From Candidatus Hydrogenedentota bacterium (GTDB lineage Bacteria > Hydrogenedentota > Hydrogenedentia > Hydrogenedentales > JAJRTN01): a DNA stretch of 32,559 nt. Of this stretch, positions 6,910-13,961 are shown piece by piece (position 1 is the first letter of the stretch; the number at the start of each line of letters is the position of its first letter). Where the stretch lies: contig JAJRTN010000063.1 of NCBI GenBank assembly GCA_024278275.1, positions 1 to 32,559 of the forward strand. Reading direction: 5' to 3'. A program made the translations under genes and the position numbers. Under the pieces are notes generated by a model. That model ran no database searches and was not told the origin of the DNA. It worked only from the letters and a program-made list of their open reading frames with translations.

Positions 6910-8106
6910 CTATTCCATCAGGTCGCGTTGGATCACAGCGCCGGGCCGGGTGGTGGTATGGGGCCACAACTTTCGCCCGCCGTAGATGCAGGTGTGGATG
7001 CCCGTGTGTACCCCGTCCCCCACGATGGCCCCCAACTTCCGGCGGCCCGTGTCCAGCAGCACGCCGCCCACCATGGACCGGTGATTCCTGCCGTCATGCC
7101 GGAAGTTCGCCGTCACCGTGCCGCAGCCGAAGTTCACCTGTTCCCCGAGCACGCTGTCGCCCACGTAATTCTGGTGGGGCGCGGCGGCCCGCTCCATGAA
7201 AATGGCGTTCTTGATTTCGCTGCCCTGTCCCACCTTCCCATGATTTCCAATGGAGGTTCCGGGGCGAAGATAACAATTCGGGCCGATAGTACAGTGATCA
7301 CCGATAAGTACCGGTCCTTCGATCACCACCCCGGGCTTAATCACCGACCCCGCGCCCACGGCGACCGGCCCCGACAAGTGGGCCTTTTCGCTCACCTGGC
7401 CATGGCGCAAGGGCTCGAGGAAGTTTTCCAGGAAATAGGCATTGGCGTCCAGCAGGTGCCAGGGATAACCAATGGGCAGCCAGTAGCCTTCCATCTCGAC
7501 CACGCGAAAGACGCCCCGATCCGCAAGCATCTGGATCGCGGAAGTAATCTCGATTTCGCCCCGTTCGGAAGGAGCGGTGCTGCGAAGCATGTCGAAGATG
7601 GACGGTGAAAAATGGTAGGCCCCCACGTTCGCCAAATGGGAGAACACCTCGACCGGCTTTTCCACCAGTCTCACGACGCGGTCCCCTTCGGTGACCTCGT
7701 AGATACCGTAGAGCTGGGGATCCTCGACCTCCTTGACCAACGCTGAATCCACGGTGGCCGCCAGCCGCGCCAGGTCGGCGGGATCGAAAAGATCATCCCC
7801 GTTCATGGCCAGGAACGGTCCGTCGATCACTCTGGCGCACTGCAAGATGGCATGGCCCGTTCCCTTTTGCTCCTCCTGCATGACATATTCGATGGCAAGC
7901 CGCCCGAAGCGGTCGCCCAGGCGTTCCCGGATCATCTCGTGCCGATAGCCGACCACCAGCACCACGCTCTCCACCACCTCCGGCAGCGCTTCGAGCTGGT
8001 GCTCGATAATGGGGCGGTTTGCCACGGGGAGCAGCGGCTTGGGCCGCGTGAGGGTAAGGGGGTAGGTACGCGTGGATTTCCCCGCGGCCATGATGACGGC
8101 TTTCAT
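6910..8106 (-). CDS. Bifunctional sugar-1-phosphate nucleotidylyltransferase / acyltransferase (archaeal-type GlmU-like)
   Basis: 398 aa from the ATG at 8104-8106, which has a GGGAGG ribosome site; the open frame continues upstream but without family resemblance. The N-terminal half is a nucleotidyltransferase domain with the signature MKAVIMAAGKSTRTYPLT and the PKPLLPVANRP segment (residues 1-35), followed by NGDD for metal/nucleotide binding. The C-terminal half (about 240-390) is a left-handed beta-helix of hexapeptide repeats, as in acyltransferases. The layout matches the archaeal-type GlmU family (UDP-GlcNAc pyrophosphorylase with glucosamine-1-phosphate acetyltransferase) and related dTDP/UDP-sugar enzymes. 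The product would be a cytoplasmic UDP-sugar precursor for peptidoglycan or LPS. The exact substrate is inference. Confidence 0.85.
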   Translation of the reverse strand: MKAVIMAAGKSTRTYPLTLTRPKPLLPVANRPIIEHQLEALPEVVESVVLVVGYRHEMIRERLGDRFGRLAIEYVMQEEQKGTGHAILQCARVIDGPFLAMNGDDLFDPADLARLAATVDSALVKEVEDPQLYGIYEVTEGDRVVRLVEKPVEVFSHLANVGAYHFSPSIFDMLRSTAPSERGEIEITSAIQMLADRGVFRVVEMEGYWLPIGYPWHLLDANAYFLENFLEPLRHGQVSEKAHLSGPVAVGAGSVIKPGVVIEGPVLIGDHCTIGPNCYLRPGTSIGNHGKVGQGSEIKNAIFMERAAAPHQNYVGDSVLGEQVNFGCGTVTANFRHDGRNHRSMVGGVLLDTGRRKLGAIVGDGVHTGIHTCIYGGRKLWPHTTTRPGAVIQRDLME

Positions 8107-8221
8107 GAGTAACCTCCCGGGATCGCGCGGCGTTTCCGCGTGCCTGCAATCCCATTCCCCGGCATGGTATCGAACCCGGCTTCCATGCCGCAATACCCCG
8201 GCGGTCGGTCCTGAAACGGTC

Positions 8222-8250
8222 TTGACACAAGCCGCCAAACGTGATTAAAT
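8222..8250 (+). promoter_or_regulatory. Sigma-70-type promoter of lexA
   Basis: A perfect TTGACA (8222-8227) and TTAAAT (8245-8250) are separated by 17 bp. The predicted start is near 8257, inside the palindrome that overlaps it. Confidence 0.7.
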
Positions 8251-8254
8251 ATGC

Positions 8255-8270
8255 CTGAATAATAGTTCAG
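8255..8270. promoter_or_regulatory. Candidate LexA operator (SOS box) at the lexA promoter
   Basis: CTGAA-N6-TTCAG is a perfect 16-bp inverted repeat beginning 4 bp after the -10 element and covering the transcription start. Its position is ideal for autorepression by LexA, which is the rule for lexA genes. The sequence differs from the E. coli (CTGT-N8-ACAG) and Bacillus (GAAC-N4-GTTC) boxes, so it would be a lineage-specific operator. I noticed no second copy elsewhere in the window. Confidence 0.6.
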
Positions 8271-8306
8271 CTACCGGGCGTTTCAATCCATTGGAGACCC
8301 AAAGAG

Positions 8307-8924
8307 ATGGCCAAGGGCCTTACACAACGCCAGCGGAAGATTCTGGATTTCGTTATCGAGTGTATCAGGGATCGGGGTTGTCCGCCCACCATCGCGGAAA
8401 TCTGCGATGAATTCGGCATGGCATCGACCAACGGCGCCCACGACGCCCTGGTGGCGCTGGAAAAAAAGGGTTATATCGAACGGACTTCCAAGGCGCGGGG
8501 AATCCGCATCACGGAAAAGGCGGCGCCGGGGCTTTATCAAAGCGACGTGGGGGTCTTGCCCCTCGTGGGCCGCGTCGCGGCCGGACAACCCATCCTGGCC
8601 GAGGAGAACATCGAGGGCCATGTCCCCGTCACCGCCTCCCTGGCCCGGGAGAGCGCCTATTGCCTGCGGGTCTCGGGCGACAGTATGATCGAGGACGGCA
8701 TCCTCGACGGCGACGTGATCATCGTGGACCAGGGCCGCGAAGCGCGCCGGGGCGACGTGGTGGTGGCGCTGGTGGACGACGAGGCGACGGTGAAGCATTA
8801 TCATCCCCACGGCGCGGAGGTGGAGTTGCGGCCCGCGAACGCCGCCATGAAGCCCATGCGCTACCCCAGCCACGCGGTGCGCCTCCAGGGGGTGGTGGTC
8901 GCGTTACAGCGCGTGATTCATTGA
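8307..8924 (+). CDS. lexA: LexA SOS repressor / self-cleaving S24 peptidase
   Basis: 205 aa, the normal LexA length. LexA represses DNA-damage genes and cleaves itself when RecA filaments form. The N-terminal winged helix-turn-helix (residues 1-70) contains TQRQRKILDFV and the recognition region STNGAHDALVALEKKGYI. The cleavage site is Ala92-Gly93 in GRVAAGQP. The catalytic dyad is Ser126 (SGDSM) and Lys163 (EATVKHYHP). All self-cleavage residues are present. The recognition helix is unlike the E. coli one, in keeping with a different operator. The gene stands alone, with the kdsD-like gene following behind a separate promoter. Confidence 0.95.
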   Translation: MAKGLTQRQRKILDFVIECIRDRGCPPTIAEICDEFGMASTNGAHDALVALEKKGYIERTSKARGIRITEKAAPGLYQSDVGVLPLVGRVAAGQPILAEENIEGHVPVTASLARESAYCLRVSGDSMIEDGILDGDVIIVDQGREARRGDVVVALVDDEATVKHYHPHGAEVELRPANAAMKPMRYPSHAVRLQGVVVALQRVIH

Positions 8925-8954
8925 AAAGGAGCAAGACATTTCCCGCGCGCCTTT

Positions 8955-8984
8955 TTGAACCCGCCCCGATGGCTGCGCCATAAT
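8955..8984 (+). promoter_or_regulatory. Sigma-70-type promoter of the kdsD-like gene
   Basis: TTGAAC (8955-8960) and CATAAT (8979-8984) are 18 bp apart. The predicted start near 8991 leaves a leader of about 40 nt before the ATG at 9031. Confidence 0.5.
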
Positions 8985-9030
8985 CCCCCATCCGATTTTC
9001 CCCTCACCGGACAGGCCATCACGCACCGCC

Positions 9031-9999
9031 ATGGACATCCTCGCCGCCTATCGCCAATCCCTCACCCTGGAACGCGACGCCCTTTCGGCGTTCATCGCGC
9101 GGACGGACGCGGCGATCCTGCCGGCCATTGACCTCCTCCACGGCTGCCGGGGCCGGGTGGCCGTGGTGGGCATGGGAAAATGCGGCTACGTGGGCCGGAA
9201 GCTGGCCGCCACCTTTTCCAGCACGGGCACCCCGGCGGTCTACGTCCATCCGGCCGAGGCGCTCCATGGCGATCTCGGTTTTATCGGTCCCGACGACGTG
9301 GCGCTGATCCTGTCGAACAGTGGAGAAACCAGTGAGATCTGCGAACTGCTCCCCCACCTCAAGCGGCGGCAACTGCGCGCCATCGCCATGACCGGCCGGC
9401 CCGGCTCGACCCTGGGGCAATACAGCGACGTGGTCATCGACACCTCGGTGGCGCGGGAAGCCGACCCCATCGGCATGGCGCCCACGGCGAGCACCACCCT
9501 CATGCTGGCCGCGGGCGATGCCCTGGCGGCGGTGCTCATGGCGCGGCGCGGCTTCACGAAGGAGCACTACGCGGCGTGCCATCCGGGCGGCAGCCTGGGG
9601 CAGAAGCTGCTCTGCCGCGTGGAGGAACTCATGCACGGCGGTAAGGACTTGCCCGTGGTGGCGGAGGACGTCCCCCTGCGGGACGCCATCTTCGAGATCA
9701 CGTCGAAGCGCCTCGGCATGACCCTGGTAACCAACGACCGGGGCGGGCTCGCGGGGATTATCACCGATGGCGACCTGCGGCGGATTTTTCAGCGGGAACC
9801 CGATGCGCTGGCGCTGCCCGTGCGCGGGCTGATGACGCGCAATCCCCGGCGTATCATGAGGAGCGCCTTGGCCGTGGAAGCCCTGCGGTTCATGGAAGAC
9901 TGTCTCATCACCAGCCTGGCGGTGATGGAAAACGGCGACAGCGACCGGGCGGTGGGCGTACTCCATATTCATGACCTCGTTCGGGCCGGTATTCAGTAA
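9031..9999 (+). CDS. kdsD: D-arabinose-5-phosphate isomerase (KpsF/GutQ/KdsD family)
   Basis: 322 aa, matching the family. The enzyme converts ribulose-5-phosphate to arabinose-5-phosphate, the first committed step to Kdo. The SIS sugar-isomerase domain covers about residues 40-175: VAVVGMGKCGYVGRKLAATFSSTGTP, then HGDLGFIGPDD and LSNSGETSEI, the family's phosphosugar-binding and active-site landmarks. EHYAACHPGGSLGQKLL marks the end of the isomerase part. Two CBS domains follow (about 200-320; MTLVTNDRGGLAGIITDGDLRR is typical). No clear ribosome site precedes the ATG, but the start agrees with family alignments. kdsA lies about 630 bp downstream, so this is a Kdo pathway cluster interrupted by the GxxExxY gene. 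Confidence 0.92.
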   Translation: MDILAAYRQSLTLERDALSAFIARTDAAILPAIDLLHGCRGRVAVVGMGKCGYVGRKLAATFSSTGTPAVYVHPAEALHGDLGFIGPDDVALILSNSGETSEICELLPHLKRRQLRAIAMTGRPGSTLGQYSDVVIDTSVAREADPIGMAPTASTTLMLAAGDALAAVLMARRGFTKEHYAACHPGGSLGQKLLCRVEELMHGGKDLPVVAEDVPLRDAIFEITSKRLGMTLVTNDRGGLAGIITDGDLRRIFQREPDALALPVRGLMTRNPRRIMRSALAVEALRFMEDCLITSLAVMENGDSDRAVGVLHIHDLVRAGIQ

Positions 10000-10078
10000 C
10001 ACGGGAGCCAATTCAAGGCATAATGAATGTCTACTATTGTTTTGTCTTCACTTGCTTTAGAACAATGAAGGCAGGCCT

Positions 10079-10489
10079 ATGAAAATGGAACCACGGAATA
10101 CACAGAATACACGGAAAGATTTATTGTATGAAGCGGAAACATACCTTATTCGTGGAGCAGTTTTTGAGGTTTACCGAGAAATGGGGTGTGGCTTTTTAGA
10201 GGCAGTATATCAGGAATGCCTTGAGAAAGAATTTCGGGCGCAAAAAATCCCCTTCCTTTCACAGCAAGAGTTGAGGTTGGTTTATAAAGGTGAGAAACTT
10301 GAACAAACTTACAGGCCTGATCTTATCTGTTTTGAGAAAATAATCGTTGAACTCAAGGCGAGAAAAACTATTGAAGATGAACACCGTGCTCAACTGCATA
10401 ATTACTTGAAGGCAACGGGATTGAAACTTGGATTGCTGGTGAACTTTGGGCATTATCCCAAAGCGACCATCGAGAGAATAATCAGATGA
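10079..10489 (+). CDS. GxxExxY family protein
   Basis: 136 aa. The family-defining motif is seen as GFLEAVY (about residues 37-43). The PD-(D/E)xK-nuclease-like pattern YRPDLICFEKIIVELKA follows (about 77-93), together with an AQLHNYLKATG motif. The family is widespread in environmental bacteria and has no firmly established function; a nuclease fold is suggested. Base composition is clearly AT-richer than the neighbours, which suggests transfer. The first dozen codons (MKMEPRNTQNTRKD) are encoded by a copy of the ACCACGGAATACACAGAATACACGG-type interspersed repeat, and an inverted pair of the same repeat follows the stop codon. It separates kdsD from kdsA. ATG at 10085 is an alternative start. 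Confidence 0.85.
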   Translation: MKMEPRNTQNTRKDLLYEAETYLIRGAVFEVYREMGCGFLEAVYQECLEKEFRAQKIPFLSQQELRLVYKGEKLEQTYRPDLICFEKIIVELKARKTIEDEHRAQLHNYLKATGLKLGLLVNFGHYPKATIERIIR

Positions 10490-10496
10490 AGAGTCG

Positions 10497-10567
10497 AACC
10501 ACGGAAAACACAGAAAACACGGACAAAAGGAGTATAAATGTCCGTGTATTCCGTGTTTTCCGTGGTT
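10497..10567. repeat. Large inverted repeat following the GxxExxY gene
   Basis: A 71-bp near-perfect palindrome. The left arm starts AACCACGGAAAACACAG and the right arm ends CCGTGTTTTCCGTGGTT, with about 29 bp per arm, two mismatches, and a 13-nt AT-rich loop. It starts 7 nt after the stop codon. The arms are the same repeat unit that encodes the protein's N-terminus (10088-10112), and a relative lies at about 6447-6471. It could end transcription as a stable hairpin, although it lacks a T run. Confidence 0.75.
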
Positions 10568-10631
10568 AATAAACCCTCTTCCCTCATGTAGGGGCGCGAT
10601 CTTTTTGTGTTGTTGCACTTGGAGTAAAGTA

Positions 10632-11408
10632 TTGGTGCTAGAACAGGATTTTATCTACATCGCCGGGCCGTGTGTCCTGGAGAGTGCCGAGATCGCCCTG
10701 GATATCGCGGGGCGGCTCCAGGCCATGACCGAGGGCCTGCCCGTGAGCTTCGTCTTCAAGGGGAGCTTCGACAAGGCCAACCGGACGAGCGCGGATGCTT
10801 ATCGTGGGCCGGGGCTGGAGGCGGGGCTCGAAATCCTTCGGACGGTGAAGGAGACATTCAATGTCCCGGTGCTGAGCGATGTCCATGACGTGGGCCAGGT
10901 GAAACCCGCGGCCGAGGTGCTGGACATCATCCAGATCCCCGCCTTCCTCTGCCGCCAGACCGACCTGCTGGTGGCGGCCGCGGAAACGGGAAAGACGGTG
11001 AACATCAAGAAGGGCCAGTTCGTCGCCCCCGCCGACATGGGCCACGCGGTGGACAAGGTGATCGGCGCGGGTAACGACGACGTGATGATCACGGAGCGTG
11101 GCACTTGCTTCGGCTACAACAACCTCGTGGTTGATTTCCGGTCCTTCAGCATCCTGCGCGGCTTGGGCTATCCCGTCATTTTCGACGCCACCCACGCCGT
11201 GCAGATTCCCTCCATGGGCGGGGCGTCCTCGGGGCACCGGGCGTTCGTCGAACCCCTTGCCCGCGCCGCGGCGGCTTACGGGATCGACGGCCTGTTCACG
11301 GAGGTTTATCCCGACCCCGAACAGGCCCGTTGCGACGGCCCCAACTCCCTGGCCCTGGACGACGTGCCGCGTCTGCTGGACGCGGTGCTCCGCATAAGGG
11401 ACCTATAA
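10632..11408 (+). CDS. kdsA: 3-deoxy-8-phosphooctulonate synthase (Kdo-8-phosphate synthase)
   Basis: 258 aa from a TTG at 10632, chosen because GGAG lies 7 nt upstream; GTG at 10635 is equally possible and no ATG is available. The enzyme condenses phosphoenolpyruvate with arabinose-5-phosphate to Kdo-8-phosphate for LPS inner core. Family motifs appear in order: AGPCVLES (11-18), FKGSFDKANRTS, YRGPGLEAGL, QIPAFLCRQTDLL, KKGQFVAP, FDATHAVQ and RCDGPNSLAL. Cys14 replaces the Asn of the metal-independent E. coli enzyme. With the later His (DATHA), Glu (FTEVYPDPE) and Asp (CDGPN) this makes the full ligand set of the metal-dependent class. The downstream gene begins at the base after the stop codon, so the two are translationally coupled. 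Confidence 0.94.
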   Translation: MVLEQDFIYIAGPCVLESAEIALDIAGRLQAMTEGLPVSFVFKGSFDKANRTSADAYRGPGLEAGLEILRTVKETFNVPVLSDVHDVGQVKPAAEVLDIIQIPAFLCRQTDLLVAAAETGKTVNIKKGQFVAPADMGHAVDKVIGAGNDDVMITERGTCFGYNNLVVDFRSFSILRGLGYPVIFDATHAVQIPSMGGASSGHRAFVEPLARAAAAYGIDGLFTEVYPDPEQARCDGPNSLALDDVPRLLDAVLRIRDL

Positions 11409-12638
11409 ATGGGGACAGACACCGTTTATATCGCGCTGCTGTCGAAACCCGGCGGACCGGGTTCCGGAATACACGGCGACAGTCCCTACTTGATGAGGCG
11501 GTGGCTGGAAGAACATCCCCGTACACCGGTGGAAATCGTGGCCGACAATGACCGGGCCGAGGCCTGGTTCCGGGACTTTCCCGGGGTCCGGCGGGTCATT
11601 CGGCTGGACCGGGAGGATTGGACACTGCCCGACGGTGACACGCCGCGGGTGGTGCTCCCCCTTTCGACGGATAATGAACTGCTGCACTTCCATCACCCTG
11701 TTCAGGCGCCGTCGCTGCAACCTCACTATCCGCTGATACGGCGGTTGTGGTCGTTGGGCTTCCGGGAGATCGCGTGGTATTCGCTCTGTGGCGCGCGGAC
11801 CTATGGCATTCCACACCTGCTGGATGAATACCGGGACCGGCATCGCGGGCAGCGTTGCTTCGTGGTGGGAAACGGCCCCAGCCTGGCGCGGACCGACATG
11901 CCCCGCCTGAAGGATGAGATTACCCTGGGATCCAACCGCTGTTTCCTGGGGTACGAGCAATGGGGATTCCCTTTCACCTATTGGGGCATTTACGACCGCT
12001 TCCAGATCGAACAATACGGTCGTGAATACGAAAAGGCCGTGCCCCGGGAAACCACGAAGTTCTTTCCCGTCGAATTCCTGCCGCTCCTTCGCTTCGAGAA
12101 CGCGTGCCCCTTGAACGTGGTTTGGAGCCGCGGTGCGGCCCACGCTTTCTCGGTGGATGCCGGCCGGCTTTTCGTGGGCTACACGGTCACCCACATGCTG
12201 TTGCAGATCGCCGCGGTGATGGGATGCAATCCCATCGTGCTGGTCGGCGTGGACCATCGTTACGCGCTCAAGCGCCGGTACTATGCCCCGGTGTTGCGCC
12301 GGGCGCGCCGTCGCGTCACGCGGGCGTTGCGCGGGGGGCTGGCCTATGACCTGGCCTTTGCCATGCACCAGGCGTGGCGCAAGCGGCGCCAAGGCACGGA
12401 GATGCCGGATCCCGAACGCCTGTGGTGTACCGACGACGCCCTGGCGCCGACCCATTTCGACGACCGTTACGCGGGGGGGGGGAACAAGCGTTTCCTGCCG
12501 CCCGAACCGGAGGAAGCGGCGCGGGATTTCGCCCGTGCCCGGGCATGGGCCGACCGAGCGGGCGTGGAGATCCTGAACGCCACCCCGGATTCCGCCCTCG
12601 ATACTTTCAAGCGCGTGGCCCTTGCCGACATTCTTTAA
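11409..12638 (+). CDS. MptE/DUF115-like protein, possible glycosyltransferase-related
   Basis: 409 aa. The central region holds RCFVVGNGPSLARTDMPRLKDE followed by LGSNRCFLGY (about residues 148-182), a nucleotide-binding signature shared by the MptE/DUF115 family and by CstA-like sialyltransferases. MGCNPIVLVGVDHRY (about 275-290) matches the next conserved block of the same fold. The N-terminal 130 residues look like a separate Rossmann-like half (IALLSKPGGPGSGIHGDSPYLM, VVLPLSTDNELLHF), reminiscent of a glycosyltransferase donor domain. The ATG abuts the kdsA stop codon with no gap, so it is co-translated with kdsA and plausibly works on a Kdo-containing or other surface glycan. The substrate is unknown. 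Confidence 0.6.
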   Translation: MGTDTVYIALLSKPGGPGSGIHGDSPYLMRRWLEEHPRTPVEIVADNDRAEAWFRDFPGVRRVIRLDREDWTLPDGDTPRVVLPLSTDNELLHFHHPVQAPSLQPHYPLIRRLWSLGFREIAWYSLCGARTYGIPHLLDEYRDRHRGQRCFVVGNGPSLARTDMPRLKDEITLGSNRCFLGYEQWGFPFTYWGIYDRFQIEQYGREYEKAVPRETTKFFPVEFLPLLRFENACPLNVVWSRGAAHAFSVDAGRLFVGYTVTHMLLQIAAVMGCNPIVLVGVDHRYALKRRYYAPVLRRARRRVTRALRGGLAYDLAFAMHQAWRKRRQGTEMPDPERLWCTDDALAPTHFDDRYAGGGNKRFLPPEPEEAARDFARARAWADRAGVEILNATPDSALDTFKRVALADIL

Positions 12639-12643
12639 GCGGT

Positions 12644-12753
12644 ATTTGTGAAATCGAGGATCTTTCTTGGTGCCATCCTGTATGTTGCGGCTAAGATAGC
12701 CGAAACATACAGGATCATGTGGCACTTATGCTGAAAATCGTTTTTTCACAAAT
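12644..12753. repeat. Nested inverted repeat (cruciform or MITE-like)
   Basis: The outer arms are ATTTGTGAAA (12644-12653) and TTTTCACAAAT (12743-12753). Inside them sits a strong stem: ATCCTGTATGTT (12675-12686) pairs with AACATACAGGAT (12704-12715), and CGGCT pairs with AGCCG closer to the loop. It fills the spacer between the MptE-like gene and the DUF6807 gene. The inner stem could act as a transcription end signal. The nested symmetry also fits a small non-autonomous mobile element or a regulatory site. Confidence 0.5.
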
Positions 12754-12779
12754 GGCACTTTAACCCGGAGGAAACCGAG

Positions 12780-13742
12780 ATGTCCCGTTTTCTGCTTGTC
12801 CTTACGCTCCTGTTGTTGGCCCGCCCCGCGTCCACCGCGTTTCGTGTCGAAAACGATGGCGGCGCCCTGCACGTTTACGAAGACGGCACTCCCGTCATCG
12901 CCTACCGTTACGCCCAGGTGAATCCCCCGGCGGGCGTGGATGCCCGTTACCGGCGCGCGGGCTACTTCCACCCACTCTATGACCTCCAGGGCAACATCAT
13001 TTCCGAGGATTTCCCCGACGACCACCATCATCACCGGGGGATTTTCTGGGCGTGGCCCGAGTCCACCCTGGGGGACCGCAAGCTGAACGTGTGGGCCCTT
13101 GACAGCGTTCGGCCCCGCGCGGTGAATACGCAGGTAAAAGAATGCACCCCGGAACGGGTGGTGCTGGAACTCGATAACCGGTGGTCCTATGACGACGCCC
13201 CCGCCGTGGCCGTGATGCGCGAGAAGGTGATTGTCACGATCCATCGGCGCCGCGCAATGCAGCGGGCCATGGATTTCGAACTGACCTTCACCAACACCAG
13301 CCAGGAGACCATCACGCTCCGGGGATCGACGGCGAAGATCTCGAACGACGACCTCACCCCCAAGGGTTACGGCGGCTTCTGCTTCCGTCCCCGCGCCGAG
13401 CACAAACCCTTCACCTTCACCGGGAAAGACGGCGTGGTGCCCGATGATGTGCTCGAACTCGACTCCCCCTGGGTCGATATCGCTTTCTTCCCCAAGCACG
13501 ACGGCCGACTCGCCGGGGTCACCATCGTGCAGAACCCCGGCAATCCCGGCTACCCGGGCCACGGCTGGATCCTGCGGCACTACGCCTTCCTGGGCGCTTC
13601 CTGGCCCCACCGGGAGCCGTGGCCCCTCGCCCCCGGGGAAAGCGTGACCCTGCGCTACCGCCTCATCGTCCACCAAGGCAATGCCGAGACGGCGGGCGTA
13701 TCCGAAGCCTGCAAGGTCTACGCCGCCGAAGCGGAAAAGTAA
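12780..13742 (+). CDS. Secreted DUF6807 (PmoA-like) family protein
   Basis: 320 aa with a Sec signal peptide (MSRFLLVLTLLLLARPASTA). DDHHHHRGIFWAW (about residues 80-92) corresponds to the DHPHHRG hallmark of the DUF6807 family, often labelled methane oxygenase PmoA because of a misleading family name. Members are common in polysaccharide-degrading Planctomycetota and Verrucomicrobiota and have a beta-sandwich resembling aldose-epimerase/galactose-mutarotase-like folds. The conserved His cluster suggests metal or sugar binding, but no reaction is established. Other conserved parts are YPGHGWILRHYAFLGASWPH and the final SVTLRYRLIVHQG. A CCGGAGGAAA ribosome site precedes the ATG. It is followed by a hairpin at 13769-13799. 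Confidence 0.8.
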   Translation: MSRFLLVLTLLLLARPASTAFRVENDGGALHVYEDGTPVIAYRYAQVNPPAGVDARYRRAGYFHPLYDLQGNIISEDFPDDHHHHRGIFWAWPESTLGDRKLNVWALDSVRPRAVNTQVKECTPERVVLELDNRWSYDDAPAVAVMREKVIVTIHRRRAMQRAMDFELTFTNTSQETITLRGSTAKISNDDLTPKGYGGFCFRPRAEHKPFTFTGKDGVVPDDVLELDSPWVDIAFFPKHDGRLAGVTIVQNPGNPGYPGHGWILRHYAFLGASWPHREPWPLAPGESVTLRYRLIVHQGNAETAGVSEACKVYAAEAEK

Positions 13743-13768
13743 TGGCTCCGTGCCGGTCCGTGTTCACA

Positions 13769-13799
13769 CCTTGTTCCCACGAGTTGTGTGGGAACAAGG
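13769..13799. repeat. Hairpin repeat of the GTTCCCACG type after the DUF6807 gene
   Basis: CCTTGTTCCCAC-GAGTTGT-GTGGGAACAAGG is a perfect 12-bp stem. It belongs to the same loose family as the hairpins at 29704-29845 and the fragment near 6570. It may also serve as a transcription end signal, although it has no T run. Confidence 0.65.
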
Positions 13800-13845
13800 C
13801 GAAGAATCGTCATTCGGAAATGTAGTGAGGAAAAGGAGATTTCGC

Positions 13846-13870
13846 TAATCACGCTTGACGTTAATCACGC
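13846..13870. promoter_or_regulatory. Direct repeats overlapping the higA promoter
   Basis: TAATCACGC occurs at 13846-13854 and again at 13862-13870, 16 bp apart, flanking and overlapping the -35 element. HigA antitoxins repress their own promoters, so these are candidate binding half-sites. Confidence 0.35.
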
Positions 13871-13883
13871 GTCGCGTTATACA
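13855..13883 (+). promoter_or_regulatory. Sigma-70-type promoter of the higBA remnant operon
   Basis: TTGACG (13855-13860) and TATACA (13878-13883) have 17-bp spacing, placing the start near 13890, at the higB-like ATG. Confidence 0.65.
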
Positions 13884-13889
13884 GTATTT

Positions 13890-13961
13890 ATGATTGTGAG
13901 CTTTAAGTGTGCGGACACGAAGGCCCTCGCCCGAGGGAAGGAAAATCATGGAAAAACTTAA
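13890..13961 (+). pseudogene. higB: HigB-type toxin remnant (N-terminal stub)
   Basis: A 23-codon frame begins MIVSFKCADTKALARG, which matches the N-terminus of RelE-superfamily HigB toxins of the MIxSFKCKDTEALFxG type. After about 16 codons the resemblance stops. The frame runs into the higA leader, passes over the higA start codon and ends at a TAA. A full HigB has about 90 codons, so roughly 75 codons, including all catalytic residues, are missing. The most economical explanation is one internal deletion that left the operon promoter and the antitoxin start intact. The fragment is short, but its position immediately upstream of higA supports the reading. Confidence 0.6.

Noticed and set aside
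10497-10567. CRISPR-like array of ACCACGG repeats
   Set aside because: There are only inverted, not regularly spaced direct, copies, and no unique spacers or cas genes.
12719-12733. TGGCAC at the end of the nested repeat as a second sigma-54 promoter
   Set aside because: No TTGC or even GC element is present at the required distance.
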